A stretch of DNA of 13,472 bases from an uncultured Oscillospiraceae bacterium (GTDB taxonomy: Bacteria > Bacillota_A > Clostridia > Oscillospirales > Oscillospiraceae): positions 1 through 13,472 of the forward strand of contig CAKTGD010000026.1 of NCBI GenBank assembly GCA_934561335.1, given 5' to 3'. The notes beneath the pieces are model-generated. The model did no database searches, was not told the DNA's origin, and worked only from the letters and a program-made list of their open reading frames with translations. The translations under genes were made by a program, and so were the position numbers. Within the stretch, counting starts at the first letter, position 1. Each line of letters begins with the position of its first letter. Positions 5,989-13,472 of the stretch are shown here, piece by piece.

Positions 5989-7911
5989 TTAGTCCGCGTC
6001 AATGGCGTCGGTGCGGAAAATGAATTTCACGCCATCGCCGTTGCTGCTGGTGGTGTTGATAAAGCTGCGGTAGTCGCGGGATACGTCGATGGTCGCCTGC
6101 AGCCGATCGCTCAGCTCTGTCAGGTCGCCGTCAAAGGCGTCTACCAGCTTCTCGATACCCTCCTCATTCAGCTCCTTGATGCCGTCTGCCAGCTCCAGCG
6201 AGCCATCCCGCAGCTTCTTAACGCCGTCGATCAGGTCGGGCATGTTTTTATTCAGCTTCACCGCGCCGGCCGCAGCCTCCGCCACGCTGGCGGTATAGGT
6301 CTGTAGCCCCATATAGAACGTGTTGTAGCTGTCCAGCTGCTGGCGCAGCCCCAACAGCTGCTTGGCGCCGGCGGTAGCCTGTGAGGTGGCGGCGTCGATC
6401 TGTGCGCGCACTTTTTCCGAGTTCATGTTCTGTTCAATCAGCAGGCTGATCTGCCGCTCGGTGTTCTGGTCGATCAGGGCCTTCACCTCAGGCGATGCCA
6501 TCTGAGCCGACACGGTAGCGCTGATGTTCTGTTGCACTGTTTCGGTGTTCATCTTGGCGTCCACCGCACTGCCGATGGCGATTTTCACCGTGTCGTCTGC
6601 TACTTCATACTGCTTCTGCGTCATACCCTGACTCTTCAGCACACCCTCCAGCACCGATGCCTTCACCGCTGCTGTGACATTGTCGCTGATATTCTGGCGC
6701 ACCTGCTCTGTCACAGCGGCGCGAACCGTGTCCTCCTGTGCCTGGACAGCGGCGGTAACCTGCTGGCGCGCCGCAGCCTCCGCCTGTGCAATAACGCTGT
6801 CAGGATCCAGCTTGGCGATCACGCCGTTGAGCACGTCCGCGTAGTTGCTGATGGTCAGCTCGGGGATGGTGATCCCGGCCTCGGAGAGGGATTCGTTGGC
6901 CTGCAGCTGCGTGTTGGCGGTATTCAGCAGGGAGTTGAACACCGTCTTGGCGCCCTCGTTCAGCTGTGCGCTGTTGGCGTCCAGCTTCTTCAGGCCGCTG
7001 GCAAGCTGATCCACACCGTCGGCCAGCTCATGGGATTTGTCCAGCAGCGTGTCCAGTCCGTCGAACAGCTCATCAGAGCCGTCCATCAGCTGCTCCATGG
7101 CATCTGTCAGCTTGTCAAGATCATCGGACAGCTCATCCAGCGCGTCCTTATCCAGCTTGTCGTCGTCCACGTCATTGAATACGGAGTTGGTGACAACGCT
7201 CAGCGTGGTCTCGATGGCGAAATCCGTCACATCGGCGCTGACCTCCACATAGGAGGGGATATCCAGCTTGTCGGTATCCAGCGCCAGATTCTCCTGCAAA
7301 CCGGGGAAGGCGATCCCTACCACCACAGTGTGGTCGCCGTCGTCCACCAGCTTGCCGTTGGTCACGGATACATTGCGGAAATTCTCGCTGTCCAGAATCG
7401 CACCGGTCAGCACGGCAAAGGGCACATAGATCCTCTGGGATTTTCCGGCGATGGTCTTGGTTTCATACTGGGTGTTTTCATAGTCAAAGCGCATGGTCAC
7501 ATGGCCGCTCTTGCCTGCCAGAGCATCGGCGGACACGCTCTTGCCGTCCAGTGTATAGCTGATGCGCATGGTCACAGGCAGCGGCTTGTCGGTGGTGCCC
7601 TGCCAGCAGTTGTCGTCCTTTACGTTGACGGCATCCGTCAGGGAAGAGCGCGCCTCCTGCGCGGCATTGGGATCATCCGGGTCATACTTCTGGCTGACGA
7701 TGACCTTTTTGGCGCTGCCGTCTGCGTTGGCAATGACATACACAGTCTCGCCCGTGGCAGAGGCGGGCGTGGTATCCGTGCTGTCCGTCTGCGCTGCGGC
7801 CGGGGAAGCCGTGTCGGTTTTCTGATTGCCGGCTGCCAGCGCGGAAATCCCCGCCAGTGAGCAGACCAGCGCCGCCGCCAGCACGACGGCAATAATGCGG
7901 TTCTTTTTCAT
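5989..7911 (-). CDS. Secreted Leu-x-x-Gly heptad-repeat protein (YhgE/Pip-like coiled coil)
   Basis: This is a 640-residue exported protein. A signal peptide spans residues 1-27 (MKKNR, hydrophobic core, SALAAG cleavage region), followed by a low-complexity Thr/Ala/Ser linker (about 30-54) and a probable beta-rich domain (55-250). Residues about 255-325 carry heptads of the type LMDGSDELFDGLDTLL and ELADGVDQLASGLKKL, the x3-Leu-x2-Gly repeat known from YhgE/Pip-type envelope proteins; the repeat returns near 580-605 (LRDGSLELADGIKEL). A long Ala/Gln-rich helical part lies between. No C-terminal membrane anchor is seen; it ends in FIFRTDAIDAD. The gene starts with an ATGA overlap on the MMPL transporter gene and has GGAGG seven bases upstream. 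Coupling to an RND-type exporter suggests a periplasm-like or surface partner of that pump, which is inference. Confidence 0.87.
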   Translation of the reverse strand: MKKNRIIAVVLAAALVCSLAGISALAAGNQKTDTASPAAAQTDSTDTTPASATGETVYVIANADGSAKKVIVSQKYDPDDPNAAQEARSSLTDAVNVKDDNCWQGTTDKPLPVTMRISYTLDGKSVSADALAGKSGHVTMRFDYENTQYETKTIAGKSQRIYVPFAVLTGAILDSENFRNVSVTNGKLVDDGDHTVVVGIAFPGLQENLALDTDKLDIPSYVEVSADVTDFAIETTLSVVTNSVFNDVDDDKLDKDALDELSDDLDKLTDAMEQLMDGSDELFDGLDTLLDKSHELADGVDQLASGLKKLDANSAQLNEGAKTVFNSLLNTANTQLQANESLSEAGITIPELTISNYADVLNGVIAKLDPDSVIAQAEAAARQQVTAAVQAQEDTVRAAVTEQVRQNISDNVTAAVKASVLEGVLKSQGMTQKQYEVADDTVKIAIGSAVDAKMNTETVQQNISATVSAQMASPEVKALIDQNTERQISLLIEQNMNSEKVRAQIDAATSQATAGAKQLLGLRQQLDSYNTFYMGLQTYTASVAEAAAGAVKLNKNMPDLIDGVKKLRDGSLELADGIKELNEEGIEKLVDAFDGDLTELSDRLQATIDVSRDYRSFINTTSSNGDGVKFIFRTDAIDAD

Positions 7912-10004
7912 ACGGTAACCTCCTGTTTCTTATGTCCGGAGAGATGGGTCATTCCTATGGTGGTTTTGCAGATCAGGCCGTCGCACAGGATCAGCAGTGC
8001 CGGCAGCATCAGCAGCACCAGCACCACGCTGATGATCGCGCCGCGGGCCATCAGCATACACATAGAGCCTACAATGTCAATGTTGGAGTATACGGCCACG
8101 CCGAAGGTGGCGGCAAACAGTCCCATGCCGCTGACGATGACCGACGGAGCGGAAGTGCGCAGCGCATTGTAAACCGCCGCCTTGCGCTCAACGCCGCCCA
8201 GCCGCTCGGATTTATAGCGGGTGGTCATCAAGATTGCGTAGTCCACCGTGGCGCCCAGCTGGATGGTGCTGATACAGATGGGGGCGATAAAGGGCAGCGA
8301 CTGACCCATGTAATGGGGCAGACCCAGATTGATGAATACGGCCAGCTCGATCACGGCGATCAGCACAAAGGGAAGGGAGAAGCTCTTCTCCACCAGTGCG
8401 ATGATCACGAAGATGGCCACAATGGATACGGCGTTGACCACCTGGAAGTCGTGGCCGGTGGTGTCGATCATATCCTTCATGCAGGGCGCCTCGCCGATCA
8501 GCATGCCGGTATCATCGTACTTTTTCAAAATGGCGTTCAGGCTGTCCAGCTGGTCGCTGACCGCATCGCTGGCCACCTTGTATTCCGAATTGATCAGCAT
8601 CAGCTTCCACTGGTTATCCTCCAGCGTGGAGCGGATCGAGTCGGGCAGGATCTCCTCCGGCACCAGCGGGCCGATCACGCTTTCAAGCCCCAGCACATAC
8701 TTTACGCCGTCCACCTGCTCCATTTCCCGGACCATGCTCCGAATATCCCTTGTGGGAAGTCCGGCATCCACCAGCAGCATGTGCGTGGAGGCGATGTCAA
8801 AGTCCTCGGCCAGCTTGGAGTTGGCGATGACATAGTCGATATCCTCCGGCAGGCACTGGCCCATGTCGTAATAGACCTCATCGTTGGTCTTGTCGTAGCC
8901 GTAGAAGGCGGGGGCCACCAGCAGCACCAGAATTACCAGAAACACAGGGAAGCGCTTGCAAACCCACTGGGCAAAGCCGCTCATATCGGGGATCAGGGAG
9001 CGATGGCGCGTCTTTTGCAGCGGCTTATCCAGCAGCAATATCATGCTGGGCAGGATGGTCACGCAGCCGATCACGCCCAGCAGCACGCCCTTGGCCATCA
9101 CGATACCCAGATCGCGGCCCAGCGTAAAGGTCATGAAGCACAGTGCGATAAAACCGGCCACCGTTGTGACAGAGCTGCCGATCACCGAGGCAAACGTCTC
9201 GTGAATGGCTGTGGCCATGGCCGCCTTGTGGTCGTCGGTGTGCTCCAGCTGCTCGTTGTAGCTGTGCCACAGGAAGATGGAGTAGTCCATGGTCACTGCC
9301 AGCTGCAGCACGGCGGACAGCGCCTTGGTGATATAGGATATCTCACCGAAGAAGAAATTGCTGCCCAGATTGAAGAGGATGCAAATGCCGATGCTGGCCA
9401 GAAAGACGAAGGGAACCAGCCAGCCGTCCAGCAGCAGCATCATGGCGGCGCAGGCACAGGCCACCGCCAGCGCCACATAGATGGGCTCCTCCTGCTCGCA
9501 CAGGTCCTTCAGGTCGGTGACCAGCGCCGACATGCCGGAGACGAAGCACTGCTTGCCTGCGATGGCGCGAATCTCCCGAATGGCGTCCATGGTCACATCC
9601 TCTGAGGTAGCCGAATCAAAGAATACGGCCATCATGGTGGCGTTTCCGTTGTTAAAGGCGTCATAAAGCCTGTCGGGCAGCATCTCCATGGGCATGGACA
9701 GGTCGGCCAGCGAGTCGTACCACAGCACGCTCTCCACATGGTCAACGGTTTCCAGCTTTTTCTTCAGCGCGGCTGTATCCTTCAGCGGCATATCCTCCAC
9801 AATAATGAAGGAGAAAGCGCCTTTGCCAAAGCCGTCCTTCAGGGCGTCCTGCCCAACCACGGTGTCCATGGTGTCGGGCAGATAGTTGAGCATATCATAG
9901 TTGATGCGGGTGCCCAGCATTCCCAGAACCGAGGGGATCATCAACGCTGCCGCTACAATCAGGATCAGTACGCGATTTTTAACGATCGCTTTTGCTGTAT
10001 GCAT
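7908..10004 (-). CDS. MMPL/RND-superfamily membrane transporter
   Basis: This 698-residue protein has the two-fold repeat of MMPL transporters: TM1 (about 11-30), a large external loop (35-175), TM2-6 (about 176-325), then TM7 (about 352-370), a second external loop (373-520) and TM8-12 (about 522-675). The paired proton-relay positions are visible as MDYSIF (Asp240-Tyr241) and VDYAIL (Asp588-Tyr589), each in the fourth helix of its half. Such proteins export lipids, peptides or drugs using the proton gradient; the substrate is not evident. The ATG at 10004 lies three bases after the hdeD-like stop, with AAAGGA inside the end of that gene, so translation is coupled. The 3' end overlaps the heptad-repeat gene by four bases. 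Confidence 0.92.
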   Translation of the reverse strand: MHTAKAIVKNRVLILIVAAALMIPSVLGMLGTRINYDMLNYLPDTMDTVVGQDALKDGFGKGAFSFIIVEDMPLKDTAALKKKLETVDHVESVLWYDSLADLSMPMEMLPDRLYDAFNNGNATMMAVFFDSATSEDVTMDAIREIRAIAGKQCFVSGMSALVTDLKDLCEQEEPIYVALAVACACAAMMLLLDGWLVPFVFLASIGICILFNLGSNFFFGEISYITKALSAVLQLAVTMDYSIFLWHSYNEQLEHTDDHKAAMATAIHETFASVIGSSVTTVAGFIALCFMTFTLGRDLGIVMAKGVLLGVIGCVTILPSMILLLDKPLQKTRHRSLIPDMSGFAQWVCKRFPVFLVILVLLVAPAFYGYDKTNDEVYYDMGQCLPEDIDYVIANSKLAEDFDIASTHMLLVDAGLPTRDIRSMVREMEQVDGVKYVLGLESVIGPLVPEEILPDSIRSTLEDNQWKLMLINSEYKVASDAVSDQLDSLNAILKKYDDTGMLIGEAPCMKDMIDTTGHDFQVVNAVSIVAIFVIIALVEKSFSLPFVLIAVIELAVFINLGLPHYMGQSLPFIAPICISTIQLGATVDYAILMTTRYKSERLGGVERKAAVYNALRTSAPSVIVSGMGLFAATFGVAVYSNIDIVGSMCMLMARGAIISVVLVLLMLPALLILCDGLICKTTIGMTHLSGHKKQEVTV

Positions 10005-10007
10005 GGG

Positions 10008-10607
10008 TCATTCGTCCTTTCCGATTTCAAACTTGCCATTTTCAATAATATCCGGCTGCTGGTGGCGCACGATCTTCACCGTGCACAGCGCCACGCTCAG
10101 ATTCAGGATGCCGTCCAGCAGCAGGGAAATTCCCAACAGCATGACCAGCACCTGCGCGCTGTCCCACGGGCGGAACACCAACAGCGCGCCGATGATGCAC
10201 GTCAGAACAGCCAGCCCCATCAGCAGCCACCATGTACGGATACCGAACCGGTGTGAATCCAGCGCGATCTGGATTTTGAACAGGCCGTCGGCCAGCACCG
10301 GAATGCCAAACATCACGCACAGAAAGCTCATGGTGTCACCGGGATGACACAGCGTCATCGTGCCCAGCGCGATGAGCAGCAGCCCAAAGGCCAGGTCATA
10401 CTGAAAGGCCAGCCGGAACAGATCCCGGGAAAAATAACCCACCAGCTTTACCGCGCCGAAAACCAGCATACCGATCCCCAGCAGCCGTCCGAACCAGCGA
10501 ACGGAAACATCCGACCGGAGCAAAAGCGCCGTGCCCAGCACGCAGAACAGAACCGACATGACAATATAGCCGACCTTGGCGATCCGCATGGGTGTTACAG
10601 AACGCAT
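10008..10607 (-). CDS. HdeD/DUF308-family six-helix membrane protein
   Basis: This 199-residue protein is almost entirely membrane helices arranged as three hairpins, about 10-30, 37-58, 70-88, 93-112, 125-146 and 151-175, each pair containing the G-x-x-x-x-x-D/K-G-like turns of the HdeD/DUF308 fold (for example GILNL near 166-170). HdeD of enteric bacteria is linked to acid resistance; in Firmicutes the role is unknown. A longer in-frame start at 10751 would cross the TetR-gene terminator and the promoter. I chose the ATG at 10607, which has GGAG seven bases upstream. It is the first gene of a three-gene unit with the MMPL transporter and heptad-repeat protein, behind a promoter with an operator-like dyad. 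Confidence 0.85.
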   Translation of the reverse strand: MRSVTPMRIAKVGYIVMSVLFCVLGTALLLRSDVSVRWFGRLLGIGMLVFGAVKLVGYFSRDLFRLAFQYDLAFGLLLIALGTMTLCHPGDTMSFLCVMFGIPVLADGLFKIQIALDSHRFGIRTWWLLMGLAVLTCIIGALLVFRPWDSAQVLVMLLGISLLLDGILNLSVALCTVKIVRHQQPDIIENGKFEIGKDE

Positions 10608-10640
10608 CTTATCTCTCCTCTCGCGCCCCACGGGGCGGTT

Positions 10641-10667
10641 CATCATAGCATGGAGGAGTATATCATG
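10641..10667 (-). promoter_or_regulatory. Operator-like imperfect dyad over the exporter promoter
   Basis: CATCATA (10641-10647) and TATCATG (10661-10667) form an inverted repeat with one central mismatch per arm and a 13-base spacer. It covers the -10 of the exporter promoter, the classic location of a TetR-family repressor site. The TetR gene is immediately upstream. Assignment is inference. Confidence 0.45.
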
Positions 10668-10685
10668 CGGTGCCGGCAATGAAAA
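10657..10685 (-). promoter_or_regulatory. Promoter of the HdeD-MMPL-heptad operon
   Basis: On the minus strand TTTTCA (10685-10680), 17 bases, TATACT (10662-10657), with TGA directly before the -10 as an extended element that could offset the weak -35. A GC-rich inverted repeat (CGCCCC/GGGGCG, 10624-10637) lies in the leader near the ribosome binding site. Confidence 0.55.
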
Positions 10686-10691
10686 TGGACA

Positions 10692-10727
10692 GAAAAAGAC
10701 CCGCTGCCCGAGAATTGGGCAGCGGGT
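10692..10727 (-). terminator. Terminator after the TetR gene
   Basis: A perfect 11-bp stem (10699-10709 with 10717-10727) and seven-base loop, followed on the minus strand by TCTTTTTCT. It separates the lipoprotein-TetR transcript from the exporter operon. Confidence 0.9.
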
Positions 10728-10775
10728 AAAAAGTGCCTGTATTTTGGACAAATTGGCGCGGTTGCCTAAAAGCGG

Positions 10776-11336
10776 CTATCGCTTCTCCCTGGAGCGGCGG
10801 ACGATCAGCTCCGGTATACCGTGGATCAGCTGCAGCATCCTGTGCAGGTCGCCGTAGGCGTCATCGGTCATGCCCCGGTCGATCCAGTCAATGCACATGC
10901 CGAACAATTGACATTTCATAAACCGGATCACGATCTGCCGGTCGCTCTCGTCCATGGGGTCGTTGGGGAAAGCGGTGGCCACATAAGTCGTCACTGCATA
11001 GTCGCACAGTCTCAGCATACTCTGGGTGAACAGATCCCGATTGACCGAGTGGTAGATGTGCATCACCGCCCGCTTATTCTCCAGCGCAAAGCGGAACGCC
11101 ACATGGAAGCACTCGTCCAGCGAGGAGATGGAGGGATAGGCGTGAATCAGCTGCTCGGTCTGGTCGGTGATGATCTCCCCCAACAGGGAGGGGATATCGT
11201 GAAAATGATAGTAAAAGGAATTGCGGTTAATGCCGCAGTCCTCCACAATATCCCGCACGCTGATCTTGCTCAGGGGCTGCTGATTCAGCAGCTTCAAAAA
11301 GGAAGCCTTGATCGCCTGTTTGGTAAAGTTTGCCAT
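10776..11336 (-). CDS. TetR/AcrR-family transcriptional regulator
   Basis: This 186-residue regulator has an N-terminal helix-turn-helix at about 8-50, with ISVRDIVEDCGINRNSFYYH (25-44) as the recognition region. This version (NRNSFYYHFHD) is typical of the subgroup close to DhaS-like and YhgE/Pip-associated TetR proteins. The C-terminal ligand-binding domain is all helical, about 60-178. The ATG at 11336 has GGAGGAG just upstream. It lies 24 bases after the substrate-binding lipoprotein gene with no terminator between, so the two share a transcript. Its likely target is the downstream HdeD-MMPL-heptad operon, whose promoter carries a dyad over the -10. The regulated operon and ligand are inferred from position only. 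Confidence 0.92.
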   Translation of the reverse strand: MANFTKQAIKASFLKLLNQQPLSKISVRDIVEDCGINRNSFYYHFHDIPSLLGEIITDQTEQLIHAYPSISSLDECFHVAFRFALENKRAVMHIYHSVNRDLFTQSMLRLCDYAVTTYVATAFPNDPMDESDRQIVIRFMKCQLFGMCIDWIDRGMTDDAYGDLHRMLQLIHGIPELIVRRSREKR

Positions 11337-11360
11337 ATGCTCCTCCGTTTCACGGTGTGC

Positions 11361-12698
11361 TTATTCCTTGGCTGCGGCGTTGGCGTTGTCCACAAAGGTG
11401 TCCGTTTCGATGGCCACGTCGCCGCCGTCGCCCAGGCGCTGCAACAAATTCCACCATTCGGTGCGGGCGGTGGCCCAGCCGGGGGTCAGCTGGTAATAGT
11501 CTCCCATATAGGCGGTCAGCTTGGCGTATTCCGTCATGACCTGATTGCCGCTCCACAGACCGTTCAGGCTGGCGCCGTTGGCCGCCGTGCGGACGGGGAA
11601 GCAGCCTGCGGCCTTCACCGCGTCAGCAGTTCCCTGTCCGTCGGTGAAATAGCGGATCAGCACTTTGGCAGCCTCCAGCTTTTCGGCGTCACCGTTGTCA
11701 AACGCGCCGAACCCCCAGATTTCGCCCTGCAACCGGCTCTCGCCGGTCTCGGAGGGGAACGACATAAATTCGATGGTCTGGCCGTTCACTGTTTTCCCGG
11801 CCTCGTGCACCGCCGCCTCGCCGCCATCCTCGGCCGGCTCCTCTGCCCACTGGGCCGTCTGCTGCTCCAGCGACCAGCAGAAAGACATCTTCAGCGCCTC
11901 ACGGAAGAACAGCGTTGCCTCCTCCTCGCCGTTGATGGCCTCGTCAAATTCGATGCCCTTGGTGTCCCGCAGCAGCGTCAGCGCCTGCTGATTAGCCTCG
12001 GAATTCACCGTATAGGCGGTGTGGTCGGCGTTGGTAAAGCTGCCGCCATACAGGTTGGTCACCAGCGCCCGGGTACCGCTGTCGCCGTTCTGTCCGGCGC
12101 AGTATACCGCGGCCACCGTCTCGCCGTATTTGCTGTACAGCGCCTTTACCGCCTGCGTGAACTGCTCGGTGGTCCATGTCCGGCTCTCCAGATCGATATA
12201 CTGATCCGCTCCGGCGTTCACAAAGGCGTCGTAGTTGATGGCCATGCACGGCACGTTCATTGCCAGCGGATACAGCCAGCACTTTCCGTCACGGGTAAAG
12301 CAGGCGGCGCTGACGGCCTCATTGACCTCCTGCCTGTCCCCATCGTCCCACAGATCGGACAGGTCGGCCAGCAGCCCCTGACTGCCCCATGTTTTTACCA
12401 GCTGCTCCGGCTTTGCCAGCAGCACATCGGGCGCCAGCCCCGCATCCACAGCCGTGCTGACCGAATCATCGGCCGTTTCCGTATCCAGACACTGCACCGT
12501 TACGTGAATATCCGGGTAATCGCGGTTGAACTGGGCCACCATCCGCTCCACGGTGTCCTGATCCCCCCAGTTGCCTGCGGGATAGGTCCACAGCGTCAGC
12601 TCGATGCCGTCAGAAGCATCCTCCGCATGGTTGCTGCCGCAGGCCCACAGGGATGCCGCCAGCAGCAGTGCCAGCAGGAATGCCAGCAGTTTTTTCAT
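11361..12698 (-). CDS. ABC-transporter family 1 extracellular substrate-binding lipoprotein
   Basis: This 445-residue protein begins with a lipoprotein signal, MKKLLAFLLALLLAASLWAC, with Cys20 as the lipidated residue. The mature part fits the family 1 (sugar or oligosaccharide type) solute-binding fold: an opening strand ELTLWTYPAG, then VERMVAQFNRDYPDIHVTVQ, APDVLLAKPEQL, and WLYPLAMNVPCMAINYDAF, the usual hinge-region sequence. Proteins of this family deliver ligands to ABC permeases. No permease or ATPase gene is in the window, so it is an orphan here and may share a permease encoded elsewhere or act as a sensor. The ATG at 12698 has AAGGAGG seven bases upstream and a strong promoter at 12795-12767. 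It is followed after 24 bases by the TetR gene. The ligand is unknown. Confidence 0.9.
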   Translation of the reverse strand: MKKLLAFLLALLLAASLWACGSNHAEDASDGIELTLWTYPAGNWGDQDTVERMVAQFNRDYPDIHVTVQCLDTETADDSVSTAVDAGLAPDVLLAKPEQLVKTWGSQGLLADLSDLWDDGDRQEVNEAVSAACFTRDGKCWLYPLAMNVPCMAINYDAFVNAGADQYIDLESRTWTTEQFTQAVKALYSKYGETVAAVYCAGQNGDSGTRALVTNLYGGSFTNADHTAYTVNSEANQQALTLLRDTKGIEFDEAINGEEEATLFFREALKMSFCWSLEQQTAQWAEEPAEDGGEAAVHEAGKTVNGQTIEFMSFPSETGESRLQGEIWGFGAFDNGDAEKLEAAKVLIRYFTDGQGTADAVKAAGCFPVRTAANGASLNGLWSGNQVMTEYAKLTAYMGDYYQLTPGWATARTEWWNLLQRLGDGGDVAIETDTFVDNANAAAKE

Positions 12699-12718
12699 CT
12701 TATATCCTCCTTATATCG

Positions 12719-12750
12719 GTGGATTATCCTGCCAAAAAAGGAAAATCCAC
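12719..12750 (-). other. Hairpin in the lipoprotein-gene leader
   Basis: GTGGATTATCC (12719-12729) pairs with GGAAAATCCAC (12740-12750) with one mismatch, an 11-bp stem in the 5' untranslated region just upstream of the ribosome binding site. It could stabilise the mRNA or tune translation; no known riboswitch core is seen. Confidence 0.4.
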
Positions 12751-12766
12751 GGAAATAACTCTGTGT

Positions 12767-12795
12767 ATTTTATAAAAATAGGAGCCAGTTGTCAA
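12767..12795 (-). promoter_or_regulatory. Sigma-A promoter of the lipoprotein-TetR unit
   Basis: Minus-strand TTGACA (12795-12790), 17 bases, TAAAAT (12772-12767). The -35 is a perfect match and the -10 has one mismatch. Predicted start is about 12760, giving a leader of roughly 60 bases. Confidence 0.85.
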
Positions 12796-12818
12796 GACGT
12801 GGCAGAAAACGGCCGTCT

Positions 12819-12848
12819 GCATAGTTTTTGCGGCTGTGGAAAACACTA
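12819..12848 (+). promoter_or_regulatory. Possible sigma-G-like forespore promoter of tepA
   Basis: GCATA (12819-12823), 18 bases, AACACTA (12842-12848, five of seven matches to CATACTA). No sigma-A promoter is seen before tepA. The match is weak, and the leader would be only about 17 bases with the ribosome binding site at its very start. Confidence 0.3.
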
Positions 12849-12871
12849 GGGGAAAAGGAGGGAGCAAACCC

Positions 12872-13472
12872 ATGAATTACAGCGTTAACAACTGCGGCGC
12901 TGAGAACGGCGGCGACAGTCCCCAGCAGCAGATGATCGAAATGGGCTCCTCGGTGGTGAAGAATAAGCGCGGCACCATCCACTGCCTGACCGTGATCGGT
13001 CAGGTCGAGGGACATACCACCCTGCCGGCCCATGTAAAGACCACCAAATATGAGCATGTGCTGCCCCTGCTGACTGCGGTGGAGGAAAAGGACGACGTGG
13101 ACGGCCTGCTGCTTCTGCTCAACACAGTGGGCGGCGATATCGAGGCGGGCCTCGGCATTGCCGAGCTGATAGCGGGCATGACAAAGCCCACCGCCACGCT
13201 GGTGCTGGGAGGCGGTCACTCCATCGGCGTGCCGCTGGCGGTGTGCGGCAAGGCCACCTTCATTGTCCCCAGCGCCTCCATGACCATCCATCCCGTCCGC
13301 ATGTCGGGACAGGTCATCGCTGCCCCGGCCACCTACCGCTACTTTGAGCGGATTCAGGAGCGGATCATCGATTTCGTGGCCCGCAATTCCCGGATCAGTG
13401 CGGAAAAATTCCGCGAGCTGATGCTTTCGGTGGGGGATATGGCCAACGATGTGGGCAGCGTGGTCTACGGGC
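12872..13472 (+). CDS. tepA: TepA-like ClpP-family serine protease, truncated by the window end
   Basis: The first 200 residues are visible and the frame is still open at the window end. After a Gln/Gly-rich N-terminus (1-35), the ClpP/crotonase fold starts at TIHCLTVIGQVEGHTTLP. LLLNTVGGDIEAGLGIAELI (81-100) is the oxyanion-strand region, GGGHSIGVPL (113-122) holds the catalytic Ser117, and MTIHPVRMSG (137-146) holds His140. Asp189 in SVGDMANDVG sits 49 residues after the histidine, the same spacing as the ClpP triad, and is my candidate third residue. The ATG at 12872 has AAGGAGG ten bases upstream. TepA (YmfB) of Bacillus subtilis is a ClpP-like protein made in the forespore and needed for spore outgrowth, so this gene points to a spore former. 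It is divergent from the lipoprotein gene. Confidence 0.9.
   Translation, partial: MNYSVNNCGAENGGDSPQQQMIEMGSSVVKNKRGTIHCLTVIGQVEGHTTLPAHVKTTKYEHVLPLLTAVEEKDDVDGLLLLLNTVGGDIEAGLGIAELIAGMTKPTATLVLGGGHSIGVPLAVCGKATFIVPSASMTIHPVRMSGQVIAAPATYRYFERIQERIIDFVARNSRISAEKFRELMLSVGDMANDVGSVVYG

Noticed and set aside
7932..9605. 557-codon open frame on the plus strand over the MMPL gene
   Set aside because: Low-complexity His/Gln/Gly-rich translation, antisense to a well-conserved transporter; a by-product of GC-rich third codon positions.
10608..10751. N-terminal extension of the HdeD-like protein
   Set aside because: It would need translation across the TetR-gene terminator and upstream of the operon promoter; the ATG at 10607 has a good ribosome binding site.
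10821..12758. 645-codon open frame on the plus strand over the TetR and lipoprotein genes
   Set aside because: It spans two real minus-strand genes and a gene junction, has no family-like motifs, and would read through the lipoprotein promoter region.

Overview
The window looks like chromosome from a GC-rich, low-AT-intergenic member of the Firmicutes, most probably a spore-forming clostridium of the Oscillospiraceae type. The reasons are strong AGGAGG-type ribosome binding sites, near-consensus sigma-A promoters (TTGACA/TATAAT with 17-18 base spacers), Gram-positive lipoprotein and ECF transporter genes, and a TepA-like ClpP-family protein, which in Bacillus belongs to sporulation and spore outgrowth. 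The taxonomic call is an inference from gene content; no rRNA is present.

Layout. 1-127: the 3' end of rplL (ribosomal protein L7/L12) and its terminator. 176-1543: a small zinc-ribbon protein gene (minus strand) and a divergent LysR-type regulator (plus strand), with back-to-back promoters between them. 1544-2431: an 888-base stretch with no convincing protein gene. It contains a perfect-consensus promoter (1603-1631) feeding a roughly 400-nt hairpin-rich transcript that ends at an intrinsic terminator (1990-2034), then a second hairpin cluster and a second strong terminator (2166-2207), then a long bulged stem, and finally the promoter of the next operon. 2432-5940: a two-gene ECF vitamin/micronutrient importer, with a separate EcfT membrane protein and one 881-residue protein that fuses two ATPases and an S (substrate-capturing) domain. 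5942-5983: a near-perfect bidirectional terminator between convergent operons.

5989-12698 is entirely minus strand and reads, in transcription order, substrate-binding lipoprotein, TetR regulator, terminator, then promoter with operator-like dyad, HdeD-like membrane protein, MMPL/RND transporter, and secreted Leu-x-x-Gly heptad-repeat protein. The last three genes are tightly coupled (3-base gap, then 4-base overlap) and look like one envelope-export unit controlled by the adjacent TetR protein. 12872-13472 is a truncated tepA-like gene running out of the window, divergent from the lipoprotein gene.

The most interesting item is the unassigned structured RNA at about 1638-2037 (possibly extending to 2207). 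It has its own consensus promoter, many stable hairpins including GNRA-type loops, and a terminator, yet I could not match it from memory to RNase P RNA, tmRNA, SRP RNA, or the cobalamin and TPP riboswitches. Second is the single-chain A-A'-S ECF fusion.
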